Source of the DNA: Dioscorea cayenensis subsp. rotundata
Lineage: Eukaryota; Streptophyta; Magnoliopsida; Dioscoreales; Dioscoreaceae
Length of the DNA: 64,000 nt
Assembly: GCF_009730915.1 (NCBI RefSeq)
Contig: NC_052480.1
Coordinates: forward strand, 1,426,001 to 1,490,000
Direction: 5' to 3'
Position numbers and translations under genes: made by a program. Numbering within the stretch: the stretch's first letter is position 1; every line of letters begins with the position of its first letter. Under the pieces are notes generated by a model that was given only the letters and a program-made list of their open reading frames with translations, did no database searches and was not told the origin of the DNA. Below, one piece after another: positions 1-13,230 of the stretch.

Positions 1-220
1 ATGTGTACGGGCTTAGACAAAGTAGGAACGGGATCGGTCCACATATGAGTACAAGAATCACTCGCACACAATCATTATTTACAGTCCAAAAATATATTAT
101 TATCTATGATTCAAATTTTCGACACTTCTATCATTGTTATAGTAGAAATCAGTGTTAAACTCTGTTATTTACTCAATACAAAACATGAGATAATTCTACC
201 AATAATATTAAAAATATGTT
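1..220. other. AT-rich edge, nothing recognised
   Basis: This short stretch before the first assembly gap has no credible coding frame and no repeat I can name. Confidence 0.5.
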
Positions 221-1220
221 NNNNNNNNNNNNNNNNNNNNNNNNNNNNNNNNNNNNNNNNNNNNNNNNNNNNNNNNNNNNNNNNNNNNNNNNNNNNNNNN
301 NNNNNNNNNNNNNNNNNNNNNNNNNNNNNNNNNNNNNNNNNNNNNNNNNNNNNNNNNNNNNNNNNNNNNNNNNNNNNNNNNNNNNNNNNNNNNNNNNNNN
401 NNNNNNNNNNNNNNNNNNNNNNNNNNNNNNNNNNNNNNNNNNNNNNNNNNNNNNNNNNNNNNNNNNNNNNNNNNNNNNNNNNNNNNNNNNNNNNNNNNNN
501 NNNNNNNNNNNNNNNNNNNNNNNNNNNNNNNNNNNNNNNNNNNNNNNNNNNNNNNNNNNNNNNNNNNNNNNNNNNNNNNNNNNNNNNNNNNNNNNNNNNN
601 NNNNNNNNNNNNNNNNNNNNNNNNNNNNNNNNNNNNNNNNNNNNNNNNNNNNNNNNNNNNNNNNNNNNNNNNNNNNNNNNNNNNNNNNNNNNNNNNNNNN
701 NNNNNNNNNNNNNNNNNNNNNNNNNNNNNNNNNNNNNNNNNNNNNNNNNNNNNNNNNNNNNNNNNNNNNNNNNNNNNNNNNNNNNNNNNNNNNNNNNNNN
801 NNNNNNNNNNNNNNNNNNNNNNNNNNNNNNNNNNNNNNNNNNNNNNNNNNNNNNNNNNNNNNNNNNNNNNNNNNNNNNNNNNNNNNNNNNNNNNNNNNNN
901 NNNNNNNNNNNNNNNNNNNNNNNNNNNNNNNNNNNNNNNNNNNNNNNNNNNNNNNNNNNNNNNNNNNNNNNNNNNNNNNNNNNNNNNNNNNNNNNNNNNN
1001 NNNNNNNNNNNNNNNNNNNNNNNNNNNNNNNNNNNNNNNNNNNNNNNNNNNNNNNNNNNNNNNNNNNNNNNNNNNNNNNNNNNNNNNNNNNNNNNNNNNN
1101 NNNNNNNNNNNNNNNNNNNNNNNNNNNNNNNNNNNNNNNNNNNNNNNNNNNNNNNNNNNNNNNNNNNNNNNNNNNNNNNNNNNNNNNNNNNNNNNNNNNN
1201 NNNNNNNNNNNNNNNNNNNN
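221..1220. other. Assembly gap (1,000 N)
   Basis: An exact 1,000-base run of N, most likely a scaffold gap of nominal size. Open frames across it are artefacts. Confidence 0.98.
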
Positions 1221-1374
1221 TAAATACAATAATAATATAGTTTTTTTAAAAAAAAGATAAACCACCTCTATTAAAAAAAAGAATTACAACATTCTATAAA
1301 AAGTAGAAGAACAAGTAAAAACAGTAATCCAGCACCACTAGATGTGTTGGAACAATTACAACATTTCAATTTTT

Positions 1375-1630
1375 ATGTAAATAGGCATAACTGCATTTAA
1401 TGTGATAAAAAAATTTATTATATTTTATGCACATCTTTAATTTTTTTTTGTTGAGTGGCATTTGTCGTATTTATACATATTATGAAAGTAGATATATAGC
1501 AAAACACTTTATACATCTATTTTAATAGTATGTATAGATACGACAAACACTACTCAACAAAGGAAATTAAAGTTGTCCATAAAATATAATGAATTTTTTA
1601 TCACATTAAATGCAGCTCTACTTATCTACT
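1375..1630. mobile_element. Foldback MITE-like element
   Basis: Two arms of about 115-120 bases are near-perfect reverse complements. The left arm (about 1375-1495) contains CTGCATTTAATGTGATAAAA and TGAGTGGCATTTGTCGTAT; the right arm (about 1510-1630) contains their complements, including TACGACAAACACTACTCAAC. The arms are separated by only a few bases, so a transcript would form a long hairpin. No transposase is present. The superfamily is not assigned because no clear target-site duplication could be read. Confidence 0.75.
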
Positions 1631-1710
1631 AATTTTCTTCCATATAATTCATAATAAAAACACCCTCATTATATCTAATAATTTTGAGATTATACAATCT
1701 AACTTTTTTT

Positions 1711-1800
1711 TTGATACGACAAACACTCCGCTCCCATTTTTGCCCAGCAAGGAAAATTAGAGCTACGCACAAAAATGAAATACAATTACAAACTCCACAA
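1711..1800. repeat. Degenerate third copy of the foldback arm
   Basis: The segment begins TACGACAAACACT and continues with AAGGAAAATTAGAG and a CGCACAAAAATGAAATACAA tail. It parallels the right arm of the element at 1375-1630 in the same order with more substitutions. It may be the remains of a second insertion or of an aberrant duplication of one arm. Confidence 0.5.
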
Positions 1801-2620
1801 ACATTGATATTTTTATTTTTATAAATTTTTAGATTTATCAAAATTTTAACTTAAAATAAACATTTTTTGGGACAACATATTAAATTTCAATGTCAAAAAC
1901 CCGGACGTCGATCTATTATACCTTTTTGCCCGCTTTGAAATAACGCACAAAAAATCCGGGCCGTCGAGTCTAATGGACACCCAAAACCACAACGTTGAAA
2001 AGAAAGTGAGGAAAAAAAAGTAAGCAAATAATAAAACTACGAGCTGAGGGAGAAAGAAAAATGAGGGAACTTTTGGTGGGCGGGAGGAAGAGAGAGAAAG
2101 AGTAGAGAGAGAGAGATGTGTGTGTGTGAATCCATTGTTTTTTGTGAGTCCTAATGGAAATGATATTTTTATTTTTAATTTTTGTTTTGTTTTGTTTTTT
2201 TAATCTCGATGAAGCCTAGGGTGAGAGGATTATCATTAGATTTGTTTTAAAAAAAAATTATATTTTTTTAAAATCTTATAAAACTAAAAATTTAAGTATT
2301 AAATTTATATTTCAGATATTTTAAAAACTAAGGAAAATATATAAATTAAAATTTTACATAATCATTTTTATTTAATTGTGTTTTTTAATTATTAAAATAT
2401 AGATTATATTATTTTTATCATTATTAATAATTATTATATATATATATATAATATTTTATTATTGATCCAAGTACAACCCGATTCGATCTGATCAAATCCA
2501 TCAACCCTGATCTTTATATTTGACCGGATCAATACCCGGATCAGATCTGACCACCTTATTAAATTCTTCGCAACCAACATCTAAGAAGCCGTTGGCATCA
2601 TATATCAAACTGTCTCACCC
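1801..2620. other. AT-rich intergenic DNA
   Basis: Mostly A/T tracts with a short GA-repeat near 2105-2130. Between 2462 and 2560 lies a stretch rich in GGATC/GATC words (GACCGGATC, CCGGATCAGATC) that looks like the edge of a dispersed plant repeat. No gene is visible. Confidence 0.4.
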
Positions 2621-2780
2621 ACTATGATGTATCACCATTTCTGGTTTTTTTTCACTAAAAAAAACGGCCCACTTTATATATTTTATTATGTATATTCCAA
2701 TCAATGGAGTGGCAGACAAGGGAAGCAAAGAGCAGAGACAGAGAGAGAGATTGAGAGATTGAGTACCTGGAGGTTATGGC

Positions 2781-3104
2781 ATGGAAGATCACCCGCCGAT
2801 CTGCCAAGGTCGGCGGGCAAGGGCGGTGGCGGCGATAGCCCTAATCACGCTATCACCGATCATCCTCCCTCTCATCTGCTTCTCCTTCCCCATCCTCTGT
2901 ATCGCCTTCGTCTGCGCGCGATTGAGGCGGCACGAGAAGCAGAGCCCAACGGTGGTAGTGCTCCGCGGAGAAGACGTGAGGCGGTGCGAGGAGGGGATGG
3001 CCGGCGTAGGACTACTGGATCGGTATCTCGACGACCAGCTCGGCCTCGTCGTCTCCGTCTTCGACTGCGCCGATGATCGATCCGGAGCTTCAGAGATCCT
3101 TTGA
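2781..3104 (+). CDS. Small predicted membrane protein, 107 aa, one exon
   Basis: An uninterrupted 107-residue frame in a locally GC-rich segment, preceded by a GA-rich leader typical of a plant 5' UTR. Residues about 14-45 are strongly hydrophobic (AVAAIALITLSPIILPLICF and onward), giving one or two membrane spans, followed by the basic stretch CARLRRHEK. The C-terminal half is soluble and acidic, with RYLDDQLGLVVSVFDCADD. The ATG at 2781 is chosen because it opens the frame with the membrane segment; another ATG at 2776 opens a short overlapping frame. The gene is convergent with the O-fucosyltransferase gene, whose stop lies 300 bases away. I do not recognise the family. The frame could be spurious, but its base composition contrasts sharply with both flanks. 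Confidence 0.5.
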   Translation: MEDHPPICQGRRARAVAAIALITLSPIILPLICFSFPILCIAFVCARLRRHEKQSPTVVVLRGEDVRRCEEGMAGVGLLDRYLDDQLGLVVSVFDCADDRSGASEIL

Positions 3105-3403
3105 AGCGCTTGCTCTCTCTTCGATCTCGTTGTAAAAATCTCGGCGAGTTTTATAACATTTGAATTTCGATTCATTTTTGTTTATCAATCTTACAGTATT
3201 CACATAAAACCCCCTAAAATTTTCTATTATTATTTTTTTATAAGTGATCCCAATCCTAAATTAGTAGTAACTAATTAGAGATACAATGGATTTGGGTAAG
3301 AACTTGAGGGAATTATAAACAATTGCAAGTATGAAAAAACATGAGAAATCTTTGTATGTATTGAAATGTATATATGTTGTAGACTTTTAGTTGTACCATC
3401 TGT

Positions 3404-6400
3404 TTAAGTTTCAGCTTCTTGTTGGCACATACAGTCTGGTATAGGGAATGTGTAGACAGATGAATTTTGTTTTCTTAGAACAATGCCGGTGGAATCACTT
3501 TGATGGAGCATTTCCAGCATGTTTTGCTTGAACTTGTTCCATCTGCAATGACGCGCATTGTAAGATACATCGACAAGAATTAGTAAAAGGAAGTAGGAAA
3601 TGTGACCTGATTTTCGGGTTGTCGAATGATAGAACTAAACTCCGCTTGTCGGGTTTTATTGTCTTGGAATGTCCTCCGTTGAGGTATCGTCGATGGCCTG
3701 TGAGGAAGTGCGGGAAATTGCCACCTTGAGTTGTGACGAATACTTCACTGTGTAAACAGACTGTGTAATCGAGGGCAGCTAGCCGAGATGAATGACCCTG
3801 CATCATTAATCATTAGGCAAAGTGTCATTAGAATTTCGATTTCGATATGATCTGATATGATATGATCGCCTTAGTAAGAGATTAATACCTTGAATGGTGC
3901 GAGTTCATCGGCTGAAGCTATGGTTTCCTTTGTCTCTAACAATGGGAATAACTGTCGGAGAGGTGCCATGTATTTTTCTGCATTGTATATTTTTACCAGA
4001 AGCAACATAAATTGGAGTGGAGTTACCAAATCCCATGCCTCTGAGCATCATTCCAACCTGGAAATTATAGGCTAAACATAAGCCTTCAATTTACGCTTGA
4101 ATGCCCAAAAACTAAATAGATGAAAGTATGATCAAAAGACGACAAAACCATTGCCTTATCACTTCACCTAATAGATTTTGACATCCGTTAGAGTAAGGAT
4201 GGCATTGATTTATAGTTGTATATGAACTGCAAGTAAGAAGACCTACGATAGATGTGGTGAATTCAAGAGACGAACCTCGAGTGGAGTTAGAGGGCATTTT
4301 CCGCCTATTCTGTTTGCCTCGGGGCTTATTATTCGGCCTCGTCTTCTAAATTTTCCCCTCCAACTCCTTTCTCGAGCTTTATCCATCTCATGCTTCTCCT
4401 CCATGCCACCATCATAAGTACAACAAGAAAATGCAACCATATCCTGTAACATATACAGGAAATAAATTTGCAAGATGTTGAAGCAAAAGTAGCCTTGCAC
4501 AATGTTATATTTATATATATATATATCGAATGAAATAGAAGCACCTCTTCAAAAACGCAGATGGATTGATACATACTTTTCCGCCACTGTGGGAACTATT
4601 CTTCACCATCCTATTAACCATATTCTCGGCAAGACCTCTTATAGGTTCAGAAAACTGCAATGCTTCATAATTAGCCAAGCATCTCAGTCTCTGAACATTG
4701 GATGGAACTGAGAGTGCCAATCTATTTGAGAAAGGTGCAATGCGCACAGCCCTGCAACATGTTCATATTATAAAGAAATGAATGTGAAATGATATCTCCT
4801 AAACATCGATGAAAGTGAAATAACAAAACTCTGAAAAAGAAATACCCCAATTCCAGCAATTTTGGAAGAACCTTTTCGAAGGTAGTAGGTCTTAGATGAT
4901 AAGGCCTTCGCTCTCATGTTGATTATGTTGCTGGTATTATTGTCGAACCGTTGCAGAATATCTTCCGGGAGTTCCTTCACCACTCTTACATGATTTCTCA
5001 GGGTCTTGATGAAGTACTCTTCATCGAAAATGTCACCAAACTTGCTGAGATGAACATTACTATATAACATTAGAGAGGAAACAAATATTCTCTACACAAA
5101 TTGTTGAAAAGGCAAGGCATGAAAAATGGTTATGATCATGTGTGTCTGGAGATGAACAAAAGAGAATGGTGCTAGAAGTTAACCTGGAATCACGCCAAAC
5201 ACTGTTCAAATGAAACATGGGTATGACCAGAGTTGCATTTAGTAAGCCGGCCACAGCCACCGCATCACATATCTGTGCTGAACTAATATGAAATCAGACC
5301 AAACAGAGTAGCAAAGAACAGTAACAAACAGGGTAGTAGTAATAAGATTTATAGGCGTCTGTTCCACTAATTCAAAAGAAAAATAAATAGCTGACAAAAG
5401 TATTTAATTAGATGGAGACTTTTGCCCCTTTAGAGAGGAAAAAGTTTACAAAGTGCTTTGGAACTTACGGATAGGCGTTGTTGATTTAAGCCACCATTTG
5501 CTTCAATAATCAGAAAACCATTTGATTTTGGCAATTCTGAATGTAAAGAAAAGGAAACACAGTTACTTCCAAAAAATATCATGAAAGGACCAGTTCAACA
5601 CTGTTAAAAAAATAAAATTAAAAATTTGAAGATTTTAAGGAGGGTGAAACATCAAGAGATTATTAATGTCTGCCTTTGAAGCTATTTGTTAGCTATCATC
5701 ATCCTACTAAATCTAACACTAAAGACAATAAGCTAAAATGCTCAAAGCTCTTTCAAACCATGGAAGATTGCATCAAAAGACCATATTTAACTCACTAATT
5801 TCTTTTGTTTGAATATATTAATTTAACACACGGTTTAAAACTCAGGCAGTAAATTAAAGTCTAGATGCTCTATTTAATCAAGTTTCAAAAACTAAAACAG
5901 AGAATTAAATCCAACCTGTTTCAGGGTTGCTCTTGCTAATGCAATGGTTCCATCTCTGACTTGAGTTTGAATGCCAAGCTGTCATCAACTGCACAATTCC
6001 AAAACAACTTTATATATGTATATATATATATATATCGATCAAAAGACAGTAAGATTAAATTATTTCTAACTGACGAAAGGGAGAGCATCATTGACACATT
6101 CATAGGCTATCAAGAAACAGCTGAAAGAACCAGATTCCTTTAAATTCATAGTTCCTTCTTTGGCCTCCAATCCATCCAAAAAACAGATAAGAAAAAAGAT
6201 GCTCTCAGAGGGATAGCAAAAGAAACAAACTCACAAAGGATATGCTTATGTCCAAACACTTTACAAAAGATATTAGCATTCATAACCCAAATGCTTCCCG
6301 TCACTCCACACTAAAGGAACAAGACTGTTCCAAGACCCAGCTGAACCACATCTCACAGTCAAGCATGGTGCTTGACCATAAATTCCAAACTGCCAAAAGA

Positions 6401-7617
6401 TCATTGAAATGGAATGGCATCAAAGGATAAATTCCCATTCCTTCATTTGTGTATATGGTTTGAATCAAACACTTAAGTTCAGCTCTTTATGAACTTCAGT
6501 AAAAATGTAAGCAGAGTCAGTTGACAAGCTTATTTGAGAAACTAAGGCTAGCCAAGGATGAGTAACCAGAACTGGCAATAATCACTACCACCATTGCATT
6601 AGTTTGCCAATTGCACAACAAGCAAAACATTGCAACTGCAGCAAACAGGACAATGGTAACCCACTACAATGCATTAGAAGCCACCTACAAATTACACTTG
6701 CAATATTTTATAGAAGTGAGTCAATCACTCTAAAGAATTCATGAAAAGTGCCTTTTCTTGTATTTTAAATTTGCATTTATGATGTTTATATTATGTCAAG
6801 ATGCCAGTTACTACCATAAAAAAACTAAAACAAAAAACAATAACATTAACAAACCCTCACTCTTCATTTATAATTATAGTTATATAGTTACATACAAATA
6901 ATACCAGATTACTAAATTCACAAATTCACAAATTTCAAAGAGGAAAGTAAGTAACCAAAATTCAAATTTTGGCATCCCTATCCACTTGCAACCACCTTAT
7001 CTTCCCACCCATCAATTCACAGGACAACTCTCAAAAATCTCACATTCAAACAGAACCAGCATGAATCCATAACTTTACCCACTGTCAAGCTCCAACCAAA
7101 AGAGAAAACTTTTTATTTCAAAAAAGAACATAAACTCTCATAAAAACAACTAAAAACACCTTAATCAAAAGATAAAAGTGCAAACTTTTGAGTTAAAACA
7201 AAAAGAAAATCTCAAAAAACCTAAGGACTCTTGAGTTTTAGAACTCACCACCATTAAACACGCATACCAAGCGAAAAATTAAACAGAGATTAAAAATTCG
7301 AATTTCAAATTCAAACCAAATTAGATCCAATTGCTAAAAATTTTAAATTCGAACTAAAAAAACTAGACAAAAATTCCTCAAAAACTTACAGCATTGGAGT
7401 GATTAACATCAGCGAGGATTGAAGGCCAGAGCTTCTTGAAAACCTGAGGGCTTCTATAAACGGCTCCCGGCGGGGACCTTCGAAAGACGGCCACACCGAC
7501 ACGCACAGACTCAAGATCCCAGAGCCCTAAGAGACCCACCGTAGCCACCGCATAGATCATAGGAACAATGAGAAGAACACCCTTCCTTCTCAGAGCCGCC
7601 GACACGATGGCGACCAT
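3404..7617 (-). CDS. Plant O-fucosyltransferase family protein (frameshifted as assembled)
   Basis: Golgi type II glycosyltransferase of the plant GDP-fucose O-fucosyltransferase family. Exons, 5' to 3' on the minus strand: 7617-7390, 5988-5916, 5536-5469, 5272-5184, 5044-4846, 4751-4545, 4443-4276, 4057-3889, 3797-3607, 3542-3404, all with GT-AG borders. Exon 1 encodes a signal anchor ([20 protein letters not shown]). Family motifs follow in order: [104 protein letters not shown] and SKTIKPDK. The phases join only if four single extra bases are ignored: the A-run at 4873-4876 (exon 5), 4577-4580 and 4551-4555 (exon 6) and 3990-3994 (exon 8). Summed exons minus four give exactly 509 codons, a normal family length. 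It closely resembles the Arabidopsis OFUT9/15-like clade as I recall it. As assembled the product is truncated; read error or recent pseudogene are both possible. Confidence 0.88.
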
Positions 7618-7829
7618 GAGCCGACGAGGGCTTGGTGGCCCGCCAGAGCCCTTGCGAAGGCGCTGCCGTGGAGATGAGCATGGAGATGAAGGATGGGGGT
7701 CTCATTGTCACCCTAAAGGGCATCGGCAACGGAGACGCCGGCGGCGAAGGCGGAGCTCCGGCGAGACGCGAGCATTGGGAGAGAGTTTTTAGCTGTGAAG
7801 AAGAGAGTGCGAGGTTGGGGAGCGTATGA

Positions 7830-9446
7830 GTGTCATTATAAATGCATGGATTTCTTACTATTTTTATTATTTTTTTTTATTGGTTGGTTCCTTTTTTTGG
7901 TCGGATTTTTGGGTTGATGTAATCTTTAAAAATTTTTCTTACATATATACTCCAAATTTTATGAAATTACATTTTTTTACCCTCATGAAAAATGGGAATG
8001 TTTTATATGGACATAAATAATTAGATTATTTGGAAATGTAGATGTTGATATCCAAAAAATGGTTAAAAAGATCATCACCTTTGTTTATATATGGGAAAAT
8101 TTTATTTTAGAAGAAATTTCAAATTATGTTGAAATAATTTTGATAAGGAATTATAAATGTTTCTATGTTTTAAATTAATTTTTCAGGTAAGTACCAATTT
8201 AAAAAGCACTGAAATTGTCATAGATCCAAATATAATATAGTACTCCTATATATGATAATTATTTATATATATAATTTTTATTTTTTTAATATGGTTGAGA
8301 CTTGGGAGCCCCCATTAATAAATTAAACAGTATTTATTTATATCACACAAATTGAGGCATAGTTTTCAGGGACCAACAAACTTCTGCATCTTAATAAATG
8401 CCTAAAAGTGAACAGAAGCTTTGAAAATGATAAGAACAGTTGTTATTTATAAATCATTTTTAGGATATTAATTAGTGAAATTAACATTGAAAAATTACTA
8501 AATAAGGTTAAAAATAACATTAAATTAATATAACAATATTTTGTTAAATGAGTATATTTTAATATATATATATATATATATTATGAATGTTGATAAATTT
8601 CCGGCGGATACACCTAGGTAGTGCGAACTTAAACTCTTCTTATACTCTCACTATCTCACATTGCACTCCTCATCTTGCACAAATTGAAATGTTAAATTTA
8701 CTTTCACAGTCAATACGAATAACTTATGCAAAAATTTAATGTCAATAGATTAAATGGTCGTTGATGATATTTTAATATTTTTATTATATAAAATTAGTTT
8801 TCCCGTCAGAGATATAAATAAAAAATAATACTCACTAATTTTTCATAAAGTATATAATAACTAAATATAGCCAAAATATATTAGTTATGTATATATACAT
8901 ATATAAATCATGGATAAAAAATAGATGGGTAATGTGTGGGTTGTGGCCATCATGTATAACTCCACTTATTTTTATTCCCTTTTATTTCACTTTTTCCATC
9001 TTTTTGCCCTTTTCTCTATTTTTTTTTAATCTCATTTTATCCGTACAATGGATCATGTGTAGGTTTGACTCTGGTCCCATGAAAGATCTCTTTGGCCCGC
9101 ACTAGCAAGATAAGTATATACAAAGACAAAGCCACCCAAGTTTTCCTTTTTTACCCTTTTTTTAATTAAAAAAAATTAAAAAAATAGATTAGGTCATTTA
9201 GCAAATAAATATAACTTATTTTTATGTGATATAAAATTTATAGCTTATCATAAAAGGAATAAAAAAAAATTATAGCATTACTAGTAATACATGGTCACCC
9301 AAGTGAGAAAAAAATTTATATTTTATCTCACAATTTTATGTTAATTGGTCCAAAAATAAACATAATTTATTTTATTTTAATTAACAAAATAATAATAATG
9401 CCATTAACTATAATAATAATTATTATTAATATAAAAGTATAATAGC

Positions 9447-9481
<35 letters not shown>

Positions 9482-10600
9482 GCAGGTGGGGACAAGTGAT
9501 GAATGGCTCAACTAACAAATTGTCAATTGGATTCCATTGAAGTCATTGTTGATCACACTGTATCTCCAAACACAAGCACACAACACAATTGTACTAGTGG
9601 CCACTATGCAACTTTAAAGGCTTGGCCATTGGTTGCCCAAGGACATACACTGAGAGATTTAGGTGCTGATCAATAGTTATGTAGCTACAATTTCACTTTT
9701 GATTTTTGTATTTAATATAGTCACATTCTTATTGCAAAGATTAATTCACAAGTGACGTCACAATTCACAATTAAGTATTATAGAGGCAAGTGTTTGTCGA
9801 CTTTTTAATATGCCAATGATCTTTGAGTCAATTGGCACTTAAGTCTTTCGTGAGGTCCTTTGCAGTTGGTGAGAGATCAATTCTGCGGGATGAGAACACA
9901 GTGGATAGAGGTATTAATTCTATGTCTGTGTAAACCTTTGACTTCTCTTAGACAAGGGGAGCTTATCCCATATTTATCAAACAAACAAACATATTGCCAA
10001 CAATCTATTAGTCTATTAGTAACACGGGGTCATGTGTAGGATGTTTGTGTCCTAAAAAAATGGGTTAAAACATCAACTTATGCAGAGACAAGGGCACAAG
10101 TTTGTTGACAGTCAGCTATGCATGTCCTGACATGAGACTTGTTCATAATTCATTAAAAAAAACATTTTTTATATGTAAATGATCAAATTAGCCCTACTTA
10201 TACTTCTCTAAATACAATTTTTTTTCTATTTGATTTTTGAATCACAAGCTTAATTATTATGGACTATTAAAAGCGTACGTGTCAGGATTTTTCTAGTAAT
10301 AAGATATATTTTGATAATTATATAATTGATTAGTAATAAAAAAAAAAAACACACGCACACACACTATAGATGTATCACTCAGGTTTCATAGCAGAAAAAC
10401 CCATTAAATATTCTTATTTAATATAAATGCAAAATTATTTATGAACAACAACAGAGCACCATATATACATTCTATTCACTAGCAATTTCTCCATCAAATA
10501 ACACAAGAAAATCTGGTTAAAAGAAACACATCCTTAAATAAACAACAAACACAACAGTAACATAATAACAATAAAATTAGGAAAACAAAAAACTAGAAAT
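7830..10600. other. Intergenic AT-rich region
   Basis: Contains T- and A-rich tracts, (TA)n runs near 8560 and 8890, and a (GA)n microsatellite. It separates the O-fucosyltransferase 5' end from the RMR 3' end. I see no coding exon or conserved element here. Confidence 0.5.
9449..9478. repeat. (GA)15 microsatellite
   Basis: A perfect run of 15 GA dinucleotides. Confidence 0.95.
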
Positions 10601-10737
10601 AACAAGCAAACCATATTTACAGTGGGAGAACTCATACAATAACTCAGGCATGTCTCATGGTTTCAATCAAAGAACCAGGACTTTATCATGAACTAGAAAA
10701 AAAGGGTGCAAATCCTTCACTCTGGAGAAATGATGGA

Positions 10738-13230
10738 TCAATGTCTTCGAAGTGATTGCGCGAAGAAACTGGCCCCTGGTTCACTGCAGTAGCGAAGAAG
10801 CGGCTGCTGACTAGATGGTTCAACAGAATACCATGAAGAAACATTACTTGAACTCGGAATATAGAGAGAAGATGTTAGCCTTGGATTGAGAGAAGTAACG
10901 GCGAGCCCATGCGGATGTGGAGCGGAGGGATAACACAAGTTAGATCTCTGGAATAAAATGCGACTGAGATCGGTTGAGCTTCTGCTTATATAAGGCAAAC
11001 TGTTATTTGATCCACTTAGGCTGGGAATTTGTGAGTTGCTGTAGAGGGAACAAAACCAAGAAGTTGTTGCTGATGAAGTAGGACCTGCATCAACTTGGAT
11101 GCGCGGAAATTCTGCTAACGACGCATTGATTGATGGTAATCTAAATGAGGAATGTGGTGATGATGCATTGTTCGGCAGTAAAGGAGTGCGCTCAGACGCT
11201 GGAGAAATTGATGTGCTCAATCTTGCGTCTTGCTTGCACACAGGGCAAAATGTTCTCCAAGTTGTCAGCCAGGAATCGACACAGGATGCATGGAACTCTG
11301 AAAATGTTTGATTTAGCATAGAAACAACTTGTCAACAAAAGCAGAATTTATGCCATGGCCATCAAAAATAACAATCATAGAGAAGCAATGGGGAATGCCA
11401 TCATGTTTACTGATGTGTCAAGATTAAAAATATCATCAGAGGTCTATCTTCAGAAACAGGATCACAATATCATAAATAAAAAAGAATGGTTAAATCATTG
11501 GTCTGGAGATAACAGTCAAGTTAATCAATGGTAATCTAACCTTAAAAGAGAGAACATTTTTGGACCTGGAATCCACCTATTCATAATGAGAAACTTCTGC
11601 ACAAACGATCAATCCTATCGTACTCATTTTGTGATATGGATCTCATTAATGAACAACCATTTATGTGAGGAAAGATGAATAACATTCCCATTAGTTTCGG
11701 TATTCTTTCCTTACTGTGGAATTGATTCTATATACTCAGACATTTTTTGTCTTGATAATGTACAATACCACTTGGAGGCTTCTTTACATGCTCAGATTAT
11801 ATTTTCAGCCAGAACCAACAAAACTTGTTTCGCATAAGATGAGGAAATATTCAAACATTTCATACTAAGAGCTACTAACCTTGTTACTGTGGAAGGAAGG
11901 TATTTATAAATTAAGAAAGACAGGATATACTCTTAAGCCATTTTCTAAATAAACCAGCAATAGGAACCAGCATTGCCCTAAAGAAATATATATTGACAGT
12001 CATGTTAAGTAAGGAGACATACTGTGTTGACACGGAAGCACCCGAAGTTTCTCCCCCGGATTGTAGTCTTCCAGGCAGATAGCACAAGTTCTTGAGGTGC
12101 AATTATCTTCCAAAACTGTTGTAAATACCACAATGGGCATTGCTTTTACCAATTGCCTGCTCATGCCATGGAACTCTTGAATGCGAGAAGCTCTACGCCG
12201 GTCACGTCTAATTTGCTGTCTCCTCACAAAGAAACATGTAGCCAGCACCACAAGAAAAGCAAGCAGCAATATGAAAGAAATCGCCATGACTGACCATGCA
12301 GAGCTCTCAACAGATGGGATAAGCCATACTGTCAACTCTCTCCGATGCGCATATTTCTTCAATATCTCTCCCGAGACTCTGGACACAAATACGGCATGTA
12401 TGTTGATGCCTTCTGGATTTCCTGCCACTGGATCACATAATAGTTTACTGCATGCATTGGCATTATGGTAGATGTTGTGCATGATATTAAGAATACAAGA
12501 GGCAAGGTTTGGTTAGTTTTAAAATTGAAAGAATGAACTTTAGCCTATAACAATAAGCATAGATACCTATTAACATCAATAACAAATCAACAAGACAAGC
12601 AAAATGCTTCAATGGTGATTATAAACAAAATAAAAGACTAAATTGCAATGAAAAAACAGAAATTTAAGAAGGATTGGCTTTGATTCACATACTTGAAAGC
12701 AAGGCACCTCTGTATTCATTATCATATACAATAGCAGCTTTGAATCCAGCCTCTTGTGCCCTCCTAACTTTTTCATCAAATGTGCATCCCCCTCTAACAA
12801 TCAACACAAATGAAGATTCTGAACCTTCGATCGCTCTGCTTCTTAATAAAGAACATCCATTCCGCGGCTCAGCAAGATACAAAACCCCATTTTCACCTGA
12901 TTCTTTTATTTCCGGAGCTAAAAAGACGTCAAAAAAGCAACCGAATTAATTCAGATTACTAAAAAGTGCTACAAAATCAACAAATCATCTTGCAAAACCA
13001 AGAAAAATTTTATTTTTCTTTAAAAAACACAAGATTTGAACTAAATAAAATAGAGATTGCTAAAAAGAGTTGCAGATCTTACTGAAATTAGCATCAGCAT
13101 CATCAAAGCTCTTCTCCACGTTCTTTCCGATCAAGATCACTCTCCCCCTCGCCAACTCCACAAGCAAATGACTCAAAACAATTACAAACAACAAAGAACT
13201 CCCACTCAATCGAAACTTTCCCAAAGCCAT
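10738..13230 (-). CDS. RMR-type receptor: PA domain, transmembrane, RING-H2
   Basis: Receptor-homology-region transmembrane RING protein, a plant family of sorting receptors for the protein storage vacuole. Exons: 13230-13083, 12917-12693, 12427-12023, 11297-10738; 1,338 nt, 445 aa, no frameshift. Residues 1-28 form a signal peptide ([20 protein letters not shown]). A protease-associated domain follows to about residue 160 ([47 protein letters not shown]). The membrane span is about residues 170-192. The RING-H2 has all eight ligands: C239, C242, C257, H259, H262, C265, C277, C280. The tail (281-445) is serine-rich and probably disordered. Length and tail match the longer RMR members (RMR2-like). 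The PA domain faces the lumen and the RING the cytosol. E3 ligase activity is possible from the RING but not proven for the family. Confidence 0.92.

Noticed and set aside
106-1265. Long open frames across 106-1265 on both strands
   Set aside because: They consist almost entirely of unknown residues from the N-run and are artefacts.
2624-3076. 150-residue plus-strand frame overlapping the small membrane gene
   Set aside because: Arginine-rich, low-complexity shadow frame over the GC-rich segment; the 2781 frame has a coherent hydrophobic segment instead.
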